From: Mycoplasma sp. UBA710 | GTDB taxonomy: Bacteria; Bacillota_I; Bacilli_A; Mycoplasmatales; Metamycoplasmataceae | Assembly (NCBI GenBank): GCA_002298905.1 | Contig: DBMA01000030.1 | Location: 1 to 33,393, forward strand | Length of the DNA: 33,393 bases | Reading direction: 5' to 3' | Shown here: in pieces, positions 19,250 to 29,404 of the stretch | How the letters are laid out: each line of letters begins with the position of its first letter | How positions within the stretch are numbered: position 1 is the stretch's first letter | Notes under the pieces: model-generated | The model's input: the letters and a program-made list of their open reading frames with translations, nothing else | Told to the model about the DNA's origin: nothing | Database searches by the model: none | Position numbers and translations under genes: made by a program

Positions 19250-21581
19250 AAATAATGATATTCTTTTAAAAATAAGAAATGTAAAAAAATATTTTAATAC
19301 CCCAAGCGGAATCATCAAAGCTATTGATGACGTTTCTTTTGATGTTAAAAAAGGAGAAATTGTTGGGCTTATAGGAGAATCAGGTTCAGGTAAAACAACT
19401 GTTGGAAGATGTTTAATTAGATTGTATGAAAAATATTCAGGTTTTGTTAGTTTAAATAATCAAATTATTAGTGGTAAAAAATTAACTAAAAAGAAAAAAG
19501 TTTTTTTACATCAAAATATGCAAATGATTTTTCAGGACCCGCATGCATCATTAAATGGGCAGCAAAATGTTTATTCAATATTAAAAGAACCATTAATTGT
19601 TAATAAAATTATGAAAAAAGAATATAATGATTTCTTTAAAGATTGAGAAGATATTACCAATATATTTAAATACACATTTTTATGAAAAATTAAAGAGATA
19701 GAATATGCAACAATTTCATATCATTTAGATGAAGCTAAAAGCTTTATAAATGAATGAGAAAATACTTTTGAAAAAATTAAATTTAAATATAATGACATTG
19801 AAAATGATTTCAATCAATATTTTGCTTTCAAATTATCTATTCAAGAAAAAGATACAAATATTATTACTAAAATGTTTGAGAATAATTCTAAAATTTTAAA
19901 TATTTATTTTGAACATCAGAAAGAGTTTCGTGATGATTCAATATTAATTATTGAACAAAAATTAAAAGAAAAAAAACAAGAATATATAAAAAGTTTAGAT
20001 GATTCTAAAAAAACTGCTTTAGAAGTAAAATATAGTGAAAAAATAAAAAAATTAAAGACAAATTTAGACAAATTAAAAGAAACAAAAAGAAGTGAGATAC
20101 TAAATAATTACAACATTATTAGTTCTTATGTTCAAGAATTTAAAAATAGTTATATTGCACATTTAGAGCAATCTAGAAATCAAACTATATATAAAAATTA
20201 TAATAATGAAATTATTTATAGCTTGGTCGCTAAGAAAATGTGAAATTTATTAAATAAAAACAAAGTGAATATTTTATTTTTAAATCCAGATAACATTGAT
20301 GATTTAATCAATAATTTTAAACAATATAAAGATGAATATATTAATAAAATTAAAAAATCATGAAAAACAACATCTGAAAAAACATATGCTAAGCAATTAA
20401 AAAAAGAAATTAAAAGTTCATTTATTTTTGATTTTAATCCATATATTAATTTATCGCGAGAATGCAAAGATAAATTAAACAAGGAAATAAAGTTTATCGA
20501 AGAAAATATTGATTCAATTAATAAAGAAATAAGAGAAAACAAAAATAATATAAACAACAATAGCAACAAAACAGAATTGTTAAAAAAAGAATATGAAGAA
20601 TTACAAATTCAATTTGAAAATGAAAGATTAGAATTTGCTAAAAATGTTGAAAAAAATATAGAAAAATATGAACAAGAAATTCAAGAAAAATCTAAATTGT
20701 TAGAAAATATTAGAGAAAAAATAAATAATTTAAATCAAAAATTTGAAATAAAACATAATGAATTCTTAAATGGATTAAATGATTTTTTAACTAAAAAAAA
20801 TAATAATAGCAAATATATTAATAATCAATTAAATATTTATAAAAATAGAGTTGAATTAAAAAATGAAACTTTAAAATCTTTTGATATAGAAAAAATAAAT
20901 CTAAAAAAGGATTTTTTTAAATTAAAACATTTATTAGGTATTGAAAAAAACTTCAAATCAAAATACTTCATAAAAAAAATATTATTAAATGAAAAAATAT
21001 ATCATGCTTTAGAGGAAGTAGGATTATTAAGACAATTTGCTTGAAGATATCCTCATGAATTCTCTGGAGGACAAAGACAAAGAATAGTCATAGCAAGAGC
21101 TCTTATTTCTGAACCTAAAATAATAATTGCTGATGAACCTATAGCTTCTCTTGATGTATCAATTCAAGCACAAATTGTCAATATTTTGAAAGATCTTTGT
21201 ATCAAAAAAAATGTTTCATTAATTTTTATTGCACATGATTTATCGATGGTGGAATATATAGCAGATAAAATATTAATTATGCATTTAGGAAAAATAGTAG
21301 AATTTGGTAGCACAAAAGAAGTTTATAATCATCCAACCCATCCCTATACTATTAATTTATTTAAATCTGCACCAAAAATTTCAAATGCTAATATCAAATT
21401 TGAATCTTCAAACTTTGAATTATCATATCTTGAAGAACAAAAAAAATTGAATTCTTATGTTGATTTTTTTGAAATAAATGAAAATCATATTATATATTCA
21501 ACAATAGAACAATTCAAAAAATGAACAAATAAAGAGCCTAAATTATCTAAATATTCTAAAAGTGACAAAATTATTAAATAA
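19239..21581 (+). CDS. oppF: Oligopeptide ABC transporter ATPase OppF with a giant coiled-coil insertion
   Basis: Partner ATPase of OppD. Walker A is GESGSGKT (46-53) and the Q-loop MIFQDPHASLN (Q99); then about 450 extra residues intervene before the signature FSGGQRQR (608-615), Walker B IIIADEPIASLD and H-loop FIAHD. In ordinary OppF the Q-loop and signature are about 55-60 residues apart. The insert (about 127-580) is Lys/Glu/Asn-rich and helix-prone with long heptad-like stretches (for example LKKEYEELQIQFENERLEFA), so it should form coiled coil. Total 780 residues. It is open throughout in code 4, so it is not a fusion artefact. Long OppF proteins are known in other mycoplasmas. Its end overlaps the convergent gene by eight bases. 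Confidence 0.92.
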
Positions 21582-23163
21582 AAATATTCTCATCAAAAAT
21601 ATTTACAAATAATTTATCATATTTAGACAGTAATAATACTTCTTTTTTATCTTCGCTACTTAAATTAATAAACATTAGCATAATGCCCAATCTTTCTGTA
21701 GTTATTATTGCATCTACTAATCTTAATTTATTATTAATATTATCTTTATTAAAATTTGCATTAAATTTCTCTGATAAAACTATTAATTGAGGTTTAACAT
21801 TAGCTAAAATAGAAATTGCTTTTGAATTTAATTCATCAAATACTAGTCCATATTTTATTTCAGAAAGATCTAATATTTTTATTAAATTGATAAACTCTAT
21901 TACTTTTTTATATTTAATTTGATTAATTAAAAATAAAATATTGTTTCTTGTTTTCATTAAATCAAAAATTTCTTCTATTTGATAATCATTAATGCTAATT
22001 ACTATTTTTTTATCCATTAAAAGTTCATTATTAGTTAAAACATAAGAAGTAAATTTTTCTCTTATTTTCTTATCAAAATTATTAATTTTAATAATGTAAT
22101 CATTTCAAAAATAATCATCTAAAGAAAATTTAGGAATATATAAATTAAATATATTTCTTTTATTTTTTAATGAAGTAATGGGAATTGTTTCATACTCAAC
22201 TTGTGGTGATTCTATTATTTTATGAATATTTATAATTTTCTCTTTAAATTCTTCAAATTCATTAAAAGCAATATTTTTCTGATTAAAATAAATAGGTTTA
22301 TTTAATACTTTTGATTTTACTAACACAAATGAAATTCTTGTCATTATCTTTGAAAAATTATTTTCATCAAGATCGCTTTGACATTCAACAAATCCACAAC
22401 TTAAATAATAATTGTTTATATTTGATTTTTTATTAGATTTAGACAATTTATTTTCTAACTTAATTCTTGTTCTAGTAATTTTTTTATATGAATCATTACT
22501 AAAATACATCACAATAATAGAATTAGATTTAAAGAAAGAAAAATTTTTAATATTAATAACATTGCTCATTTCTTTGATAAAAGAAATAAATACATTTAAA
22601 TTTTCATTATCCTCAATATAAAAACCTGCAAATAGCTTATATTCTTTTTTGTCATTAAGAATTTCATTTTTTGAAATTATTTTTTTTATTAAATTATTTT
22701 TATCAAAATTCTCTTTAGTTCTAAATTCAATATTTATATGCTCTTCATTAATATAAATAAATTTAATATTAAAAAAATAAGAAACATTTTTTTTATTTCC
22801 TTCTATTTTAAATTTAATTTCATGATTAATTGAAGAGTTGGTCTTGTTTTGAATGCAGTATTCTATTGATTTTTTTCATTTTTCTACATCTATTGGGTCT
22901 AGTATTTTAAATAATTTATTAATTCCTACTCATCCTTTTCCAATTTTATTTTTAAAGTATCAATTGAATTTTTCGTCATATATTATATTATTTAATAGCG
23001 AATTATTCCTTTTGATAATTCATCTTTTTGTGTCTAATTCTAAACTAAAAAAAATATATTTTTTTCTGTTAAATGAAATATTTTTTAAAATAAAATACAA
23101 AAGATAAATAAATAAAATTGTTATTAATATTGAAAAAAATGTTATTAGTATAATTTTTTCCAT
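21574..23163 (-). CDS. Membrane protein resembling a degenerate PAS-GGDEF-EAL protein
   Basis: A 529-residue protein with one N-terminal membrane segment (about 3-27). I do not recognise it by name. Domain reading by pattern: a PAS-like part at about 86-150 (ILDPIDVEKWKKSIEYCIQN and onward); a diguanylate-cyclase-like part at about 172-296, where YLSCGFVECQSDLD then ISFVLVKSKVLNKPIYF match the SiGva...d and Ad.aLY.AK..gk end of GGDEF domains but no GGDEF motif exists; and an EAL-like part from about 322, with VEYETIPITSLKNKRNIF (QPIvdl...i), VISINDYQIEEIF, and YGLVFDELNSKAISILANVKP where EAL has DDFGtGyssl. EAL, KID and EGVE residues are absent, so enzymatic activity is unlikely. It starts one base after pcrA's stop and is probably co-translated with it. 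Confidence 0.5.
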
Positions 23164-23164
23164 C

Positions 23165-25336
23165 TTATGTGACCTTTTCTAATGATTTATGATTTTTTAG
23201 TAATTGCTTAATACCAAATTTTTTATTCTCAAATTCTATTATAATAGAATCTCCCTTAATATCTAAAACAATTCCATGACCAAATACACTATGAGTTATT
23301 CTTTCTCCTATTTCAAAATCATTAGAAATATTTTTCATATGATCTTTTAATGATAATTTATTATTTTCTTCAGTATAACTTACTTCATTTGAATCTATAC
23401 CCGATTCATATATGAATCTAGAAGGTTTATTAGAACAAAATTTTTTGTATTCTGAATATGGATCATTTGAGCTAGAAACAAATAGTTTTTCTTGAGCTCT
23501 TGTAAATGCTACATAAGCTAATCGTCTTTCTTCTTCCATTCCAAAACTTTCTCCATTTTCATCGTCAGAATTAATGACTTTTGAGGATGGGAAAACACCT
23601 TCATTTAAACCAATTACAAATACAACTTTATATTCTAATCCTTTTGCTGAATGTATTGTCATTAATGTCAAACTATTAAAAGAATCGCTTTTATTTTCTA
23701 CTTGTTCTAAAGAAATAGAATTTAAATAATCTTCAATTGAATTATTTGGATTTGTATCTTCTCATTTATTAATAGAAAAAATTAACTCATTGATATTCTC
23801 TAATTTACTTGTAGATAAATTATCTTTATTATTTTCCAACATCGAAATGTATCCAATTTCATTTAAAAATTGGAATAATATATTCCCTGCTTTATCATTT
23901 CTATTTTCTAATAACGTTTGGTATTTTTTTAATTGATTAATAAAATTAAATAATGAATTTTTTTTATCATTAGATATATCTATAAATTCTAAATATTTTT
24001 CTCAAGAATCTCATAAAGATAAATTTTTACTTTCAGAAAAATTAATTAATTTTTTTAAAGTTTCATCACCTAATTTTCGAGATGGAATATTTATAATCCT
24101 TTTTAAACTAATATCTGTGGGTTTATAAATAGATCTTAAAAAAGCTAAACAATTTTTTATTTCTTCTCTTTCATAAAATTTTTGTCCACCTAACATTTTA
24201 TAAGGAACGGCTTTTATTGCCAATAAATCTTCAATTGATCTTGAATAATAATTTGAACGATATAGAATAACAATATCTTTTAATTCATAATTATTACTTT
24301 TTAATTTTATAATTTGACTATAAACTCATTTGGCTTCGTTTTCGGTAGAATAAGCTTTATAATATTGCACTTTATCACCCAATTCATTTTCTGTAATTAA
24401 ATTTTTTGCTAATCTATTAGAATTAAATTTAATTAAATTATTTGCTATTTTTAAAATATTTTTTGTAGAACGATAATTTTGAATTAATGTCACAGTAGAA
24501 GAATTTTTATATAATGAATCAAAATTATTTATAAATGATATATCTGCTCCTCTTCATGAATAAATTGTTTGGTCAGGATCTCCTACAATAGTTAAATTAT
24601 TATTAATAGCAATTGCATTAATTATTTCATATTGAATTTTTGAAGTATCCTGAAATTCATCAACTAAAAAATAATCAAATCTATTAGACCATTTATTTTT
24701 AATTTCAGGAAAAGTATCTAAAATTTGTTTTGTATAAATTAATAAATCATCATAATCTAATGAATTAGAATTAACTAAAAGTTTTTGATATTCAAAATAT
24801 ATTTTAATTTTATCTTTTTCCAAATCTTCAGAAATATTATTGATATTTTTTATTAATTCTTCTGAAGAAATATTATTGTTCTTATTATAAGAAATAAAAT
24901 TCTTGGCAAAATAATATGAAATATTTACTTTTGAAATTTCATATTTTTTGTATATTTCTTTCAAAATGTTGTCTTGATCTATACTATCTAAAATACTAAA
25001 ATTATTATTAAACTTTTCTAAATGGTGAATTTCTTCTCTTAAAAAATAATAGCAAAATGAGTGGAAAGTAGAAATAAAAGTTTTGCTAGATTGATCTTCT
25101 CCAATTAAAGATTTTAATCTTTCTTTCATTTCGTTTGCTGCTTTATTTGTAAAAGTAAGAGCTAAAATTTTATAAGGTTTTATTCCTATACAATTTATTA
25201 AATAAGCTATTTTAGTAGTTAATACCTTTGTTTTGCCTGAACCTGGTCCAGCTACAATTCTAACAGGATTATCAATTAACAAAACTGCTGATTTTTGCTC
25301 TTTATTTAAATTTTGAAGTAACAATTGATAATCCAT
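23165..25336 (-). CDS. pcrA: ATP-dependent DNA helicase, PcrA/UvrD family
   Basis: Superfamily 1A 3'-5' helicase for repair and removal of replication-blocking proteins. The 723-residue protein shows motif Q/I LNKEQKSAVLL and AGPGSGKTK (29-37), Ia LALTFTNKAANEM, II FLVDEFQDTS, III VGDPDQTIYSWRGAD (W from TGA), IV LIQNYRST, V MTIHSAKGLEYKVVFV and VI EEERRLAYVAFTRA. The C-terminal tail GERITHSVFGHGIVLDI is the Tudor-like segment of PcrA. AAGGAG, inside the last codons of the upstream RDD gene, is the ribosome site. Three internal TGA Trp codons break it under the standard code. Confidence 0.96.
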
Positions 25337-25340
25337 TATT

Positions 25341-26069
25341 TTACTCCTTCCATATTATAGGATATACAATATTTTTCTCTGGTTCTATTTCTATTTTTTC
25401 TTCTTTAACAATATTAATATATTTATTTGAATACACTATTTCTGAATTTGTTATTTTATCTATTAATGATAATCTTTTTTGTCTAAATAAAATTGACATA
25501 AGTGAAAATAATTGAATTAAGATTACAATAGGAGAAAGAACTGAAGGGATTGAATAAAAACAAATTTCTAAAAGTGTTCATTGATATTTATTTTGTAAAT
25601 TTTCTAATTCACTAGGTGATAAATGGTTAAAATTTTTCAAATGATCTTGAATATAATTAGTAATTATCATTTTATTTATAGTTGTAGGTCAAACAAAACA
25701 CATAAAAATTACGATTATAAAAATTCATAAAAAAGTGCCTAGCTCTGTTCTTTTCAAAATAACATAATATTTTTTTTGATTATTATAATTTAATTTAAGT
25801 TTTAAGAACATCATTCCTATAGTTTTTCCATCACAAATTAAAGGGATTAAAATATATAAAATAGATAAAGATAAAATTAAAATAAATAATCACAAAAAAT
25901 AAAAATAATCATTTTTAACAAGATAAATTTCTGCATTAATGTCTTGTACTAATTCTTTTTTAATACAAATAAGAGAAGAAGTAATTCCGATAATGCAAAA
26001 AAACAAAATATCTATTAATGTAGATGCCAATCTTGAACCAAATTTAGCCTTTTCATTTACTTTATCCAT
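25341..26069 (-). CDS. RDD-family membrane protein
   Basis: A 242-residue integral membrane protein that is invisible in the standard code because of TGA codons. The family landmarks are AKFGSRLASTLIDILFF at the N-terminus (the R and D that name RDD), DGKTIGMMFLKLKL in the middle, and FRQKRLSLIDKITNSEIVY near the C-terminus. Four hydrophobic segments are apparent. RDD proteins are of poorly defined function; some have been linked to ion exchange. It lies seven bases after the glycosyltransferase-like gene and its last codons (WKE stop) carry the Shine-Dalgarno of pcrA, so these genes are probably one operon. Confidence 0.8.
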
Positions 26070-26076
26070 ATCTTGA

Positions 26077-27102
26077 TTATATTTCTAACTCTTTCAACAA
26101 TTTATTTCATTTTGAAATAGAATAACTTTGTTTTAAAATATTTGCTTCTATAGAATCTGGTAGAAGCATATATTTATTTTTTAAATGAAAATCTTTAAAT
26201 TCAGAGTATGTAATTTGGTCTAATTTTTCTTGATATTTCTGTTGACTTAAATTTGTTGCATATTTTTTAGTTTTTAATTTATCTTTAATATTTGTTTTAT
26301 TTTGTAAATATAAAGAACATAAAATTATTTTTAGATAAAATAATTTAGCATAAGAAATTTCTTCTAAATATTTATTTTCAATTAAATATTTTTTTTGAAT
26401 TATATCTCACTGAGATAAAATTGAATTATAGTTTAAAATATTTTTTTCCTCAATATCTATTGAAATTAATTGATTTGGTAAATAATAATATTTATTTGCT
26501 TTTAAAAATAATAAATAAATCAAATAAGTAAACAAAATATTAGAAGTATCATACATTGTATCTGTTGAGAAAAATTTGATAACAGTATTTAATAAAGAAG
26601 TAGAAATTATTTTATTAAAAATAAAAGGGAAGCTAAAAGCTATAATTTCGGGATGTTCCTTTATTTTTAAATTAGTATTATATTTATTTGATGGTAATCT
26701 ATCTTTAGGATTTCATTTAATAAAATTATTTAATGATGGTTTAAATTCAATAATATCAGGGGTATTTGAATCTATAATTTTAGTTATTGTATTAAAGAAT
26801 CCTGGAACTATTTTAGATGGGGATGTTAAAAAGAATAGATAATCATTTGTTGCTAATTTATTAACTTGTTCCAAAACTCTATTTAATGAATTTTCACGAT
26901 TAGAAAAAACAAATTTAACAATACAATTATGATTAGCATTTTGAAAATCTTGAATATAGTTAATTAATTCATAATTATTTTCTATAATAAAAATGACTTC
27001 TATTTCTTGTTGATTTCTTAAGGAAGATGTAAGTTTAGAAAAGAATTTTTTTGTAATTATTTCTTTTCTTAGTTCATTGAATAGTATAATTACTGAAAAC
27101 AT
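26077..27102 (-). CDS. Glycosyltransferase family 2-like protein, possibly inactive
   Basis: A 341-residue protein whose N-terminus MFSVIILFNELRKE resembles the SVIIPvYN start of GT-A glycosyltransferases, with the alternating strand-helix pattern after it (EVIFIIEN, IVKFVFSNRE, TNDYLFFLTSPSKIVPGF). At the last of these the family has a DXD metal motif (for example flDsDD) that is replaced by TSPS. The C-terminal half (about 130-341) is an unrecognised helical, Lys/Asn-rich region. The start at 27102 has AAAGG six bases upstream; an ATG at 27129 lies further from any ribosome site. Transferase activity is uncertain. Confidence 0.55.
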
Positions 27103-27203
27103 ATAAAACCTTTCTAAAATCAACTTCAATTAAATCTTAATTGTTGATAAAAATATTATATTAAAATAATTTTTTATATATGCTAATTTATAAAAAATTG
27201 TTT

Positions 27204-27209
27204 TATAAT
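27204..27209 (+). promoter_or_regulatory. Candidate -10 box of yebC
   Basis: Perfect TATAAT 73 bases before the yebC ATG in the divergent gap 27103-27282. No convincing -35; the gap is almost pure A/T, so a chance match is possible. Confidence 0.3.
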
Positions 27210-27282
27210 AATTATTAATAAAAATACTTAATTTAAAATTTTATTTAAATTTTATAGCAAAAATTTGAAGGATATATTTTAT

Positions 27283-28014
27283 ATGGCAGGACATTCGAAA
27301 TGAGCAAATATTAAACATAGAAAAGGGGCACAAGATGCTGCTAGAGCAAAATTGTTTGCAAAATTTGCAAAAGAAATTATGGTTGCTGCAGCAAAAGGTG
27401 GATCTGATTTAAATTCTAATGCTTCATTAAGATTAGCTGTATCAAAAGCTAAAGCAAAATCTATGCCTAAAGCTAATATAGAAAATGCTATTGCAAAAGG
27501 ATCCGGAACAACTAAAAATGCATCTGATTCTTTTAAAGAGATTATTTACTCAGGAAATTTGAAACATGGAATCATTTTGCTTGTTATTTGTTTAACAGAT
27601 AATCAAAATAGAATTTCTTCAGATATACAATATTTATTCAAAAAAGCAAATGGTGTGATAGGAAAAACAGGATCAATACCTTTTAATTTTGAAAGAAAAG
27701 GAATTCTTGAAATCAAAAAAGATAGTATAAATATGGATGATTTAGAAATGGCTATTATGGATTCAGGAGCGGACGATTATATAGTAAAAGATGATTATGT
27801 AACTATCTACACAAATCCTTCTAATTTTGATGAAGTAAAAGAAAAAATGGAAAAAATGGGATTTTCAAATTTCGAAACTGCTGAAGTTACATTTATTTCA
27901 AATGATAAAATTCAACTTAATGAAGAAGAATTAGAAAAATTCATGAATTCAATCGAAGAGTTTGAAGATCATGATGATATTCAAGCAGTTTATCACAATG
28001 TTGATATAGATTAA
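27283..28014 (+). CDS. yebC: YebC/PmpR-family protein
   Basis: Member of the YebC family: proteins first described as transcriptional regulators and, for some members, more recently linked to easing ribosome stalling at proline runs. The 243 residues match family length. The unmistakable start [20 protein letters not shown] is visible when the TGA is read as W7; later GSGTTKNASDSFKEIIYSG and GKTGSIPFNFERKG are also family blocks. GAAGGA precedes the ATG by about 11 bases. It faces dprA convergently with only seven bases between stops. Confidence 0.95.
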
Positions 28015-28021
28015 AATTTTA

Positions 28022-28771
28022 TTAATTTTTATTTTTTATTGACGTTATCATTTTTGCACCATCACTTATTAATAAATTATTTCCATCATTATCATTTTGT
28101 AACCCAGGAAAACAAAAAATATCTTTGCCTTGTTCTAATGCACATGAAACAAGATTAAGTATTTTACTATCTTTATATGATGATGCAATGATTAATGCTT
28201 CTGATAAACCAATAGATATTCTATTTCTTTGAATCAATCTCTTGTAATTTAAATTAACATTTGCAGGGTATTCACTCAATATTAAATATTTATTTTTGTC
28301 AAAATTTAATTCTTTTATATTTTTTCCAAAATAAGGATTTACAAGTCCGTTGGATGAAATTAGCATTAAATTTTGATTATTTTTTACTAAATTATCTATT
28401 ATATCTTCATCTAATCCTTTTGAAAAATTAGAAACCAAAGTATAATTTTTAGATAATTCTATTATAGACTCATTAATGAACTTGCTTATATTTTCATTAG
28501 AAAAATCTCCTGTTAACATAATTAATTTTTCTTTTAATAATTTCTTATTGCCCTCATAAAAAAGAACAAAAGGAGGCTGATTAATTTGTTTTAATGATTC
28601 TGGATAATCTTCATCAATTATTGTTATTGCTTTTATTTTTTCTGTGTTTAATTGTTCTCCTATTTTTTCTAATTCTTCTAGTTGAATAAATTCTTTTGTC
28701 TTAATAGCATTATAAATATCATGAAAATATCCTTTATATTTGATAGCAAAATATATTAATACTAAATTCAT
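28022..28771 (-). CDS. dprA: Divergent DprA-like DNA processing protein
   Basis: DprA binds single-stranded DNA and loads RecA in transformation or recombination. This 249-residue protein keeps the C-terminal half of the Rossmann-like domain: LSEYPANVNLNYKRLIQRNRISIGLSEALIIA (in DprA SE.p....p..FP.RNRiiagLs) and CFPGLQNDNDGNNLLISDGAKMI (PG...s..G.n.Li..GA). The N-terminal motifs are worn: GSR becomes GDF and SGlA.GID..AH becomes SNFSKGLDEDIID. The start is taken at 28771, one base after the preceding gene's stop (TAATATG); the ATG at 28789 is in frame but its AAAGGA is only one to two bases away. Confidence 0.78.
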   Translation of the reverse strand: MNLVLIYFAIKYKGYFHDIYNAIKTKEFIQLEELEKIGEQLNTEKIKAITIIDEDYPESLKQINQPPFVLFYEGNKKLLKEKLIMLTGDFSNENISKFINESIIELSKNYTLVSNFSKGLDEDIIDNLVKNNQNLMLISSNGLVNPYFGKNIKELNFDKNKYLILSEYPANVNLNYKRLIQRNRISIGLSEALIIASSYKDSKILNLVSCALEQGKDIFCFPGLQNDNDGNNLLISDGAKMITSIKNKN

Positions 28772-28772
28772 A

Positions 28773-28943
28773 TTAATATTCAAAATCATTTCCTTTATTT
28801 ATTATCTTAACTAAAATATTTGTATATTCTGAATTTGAATTATTTTCTATTTCATAAATATAAAAATCATGAGATTCTTCTATATCTCAAATTAATTGAT
28901 CTACATCAATTTCTTCTAAATTTTTTATAGTAATTTTCTTCAT
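28773..28943 (-). CDS. Small acidic hypothetical protein, 56 residues
   Basis: Short gene with a good ribosome site (AAAGGG, four to five bases before the ATG) and a TAA one base before the dprA start, so it looks translated and coupled to dprA. One TGA Trp (W19). The protein is strongly acidic (MKKITIKNLEEIDVDQLIWD then ESHDFYIYEIENN), with no membrane segment, Cys or signal. I do not recognise it. Its position between coaD and dprA on the same strand suggests a shared transcript. Confidence 0.6.
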
Positions 28944-28990
28944 AAAACCCTTTCAAAATTTCACATTTTATGAAAAAAAATATAAAGATG

Positions 28991-29404
28991 TTAGTTGTCT
29001 TTATTATATCATATTTTAATTGTTGTTGAATTTAAATCAATATTAGATTTATATAAAATAAAATTTATTTGAGGTTCTAATAATAAATATTGAGATTTTA
29101 ATCACTGTTCATATTTTAAATCATCATTATTTCTATACCCTCTAATAATATTAAAACAATTTAATTTTCTGGCTATATTAACAGTTAATTGTTTTTTATT
29201 AACTAATATTTTAATTTTTTTGTTATTTTTATACTTTTTTCTAATAATTTTTTTTGATTTTAAATAACTAATAAAACGTTTTTTATTTTCATTTCAAGAT
29301 ATAACAATATATATTAAATCAAAATCTTTCAATCCTTTTTGCACTACAAAATCATGGCCATCATGAAAAGGGTCAAAAGAGCCTGGGAATATTGCTGATT
29401 TCAT
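28991..29404 (-). CDS. coaD: Phosphopantetheine adenylyltransferase
   Basis: Transfers AMP from ATP to 4'-phosphopantetheine, giving dephospho-CoA, the next-to-last step of CoA synthesis. The 137-residue protein shows the nucleotidyltransferase motif FPGSFDPFHDGH (6-17, with the HxGH-type H14 and H17) and the later IIRGYRNNDDLKYEQW, matching the family RGlRn.tDfeyE. Length is somewhat under the usual 155-165. TGA codons give W in ISW, EQW and IKIW. It overlaps the hslO stop by one base (TAATG). AGAGGA is about 12 bases upstream within hslO. Confidence 0.93.

Noticed and set aside
20216..20569. Minus-strand 117-codon open frame resembling a membrane protein
   Set aside because: It lies opposite the OppF coiled-coil; Lys/Glu codons read backwards give Phe/Leu. 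No ribosome site or family match.
22412..23107. Plus-strand open frames at 22412-22621 and 22853-23107
   Set aside because: Opposite the PAS-GGDEF-EAL-like gene; hydrophobic by composition, without start signals.
26576..26842. Plus-strand 88-codon open frame
   Set aside because: Antisense to the glycosyltransferase-like gene, no ribosome site or recognisable motif.
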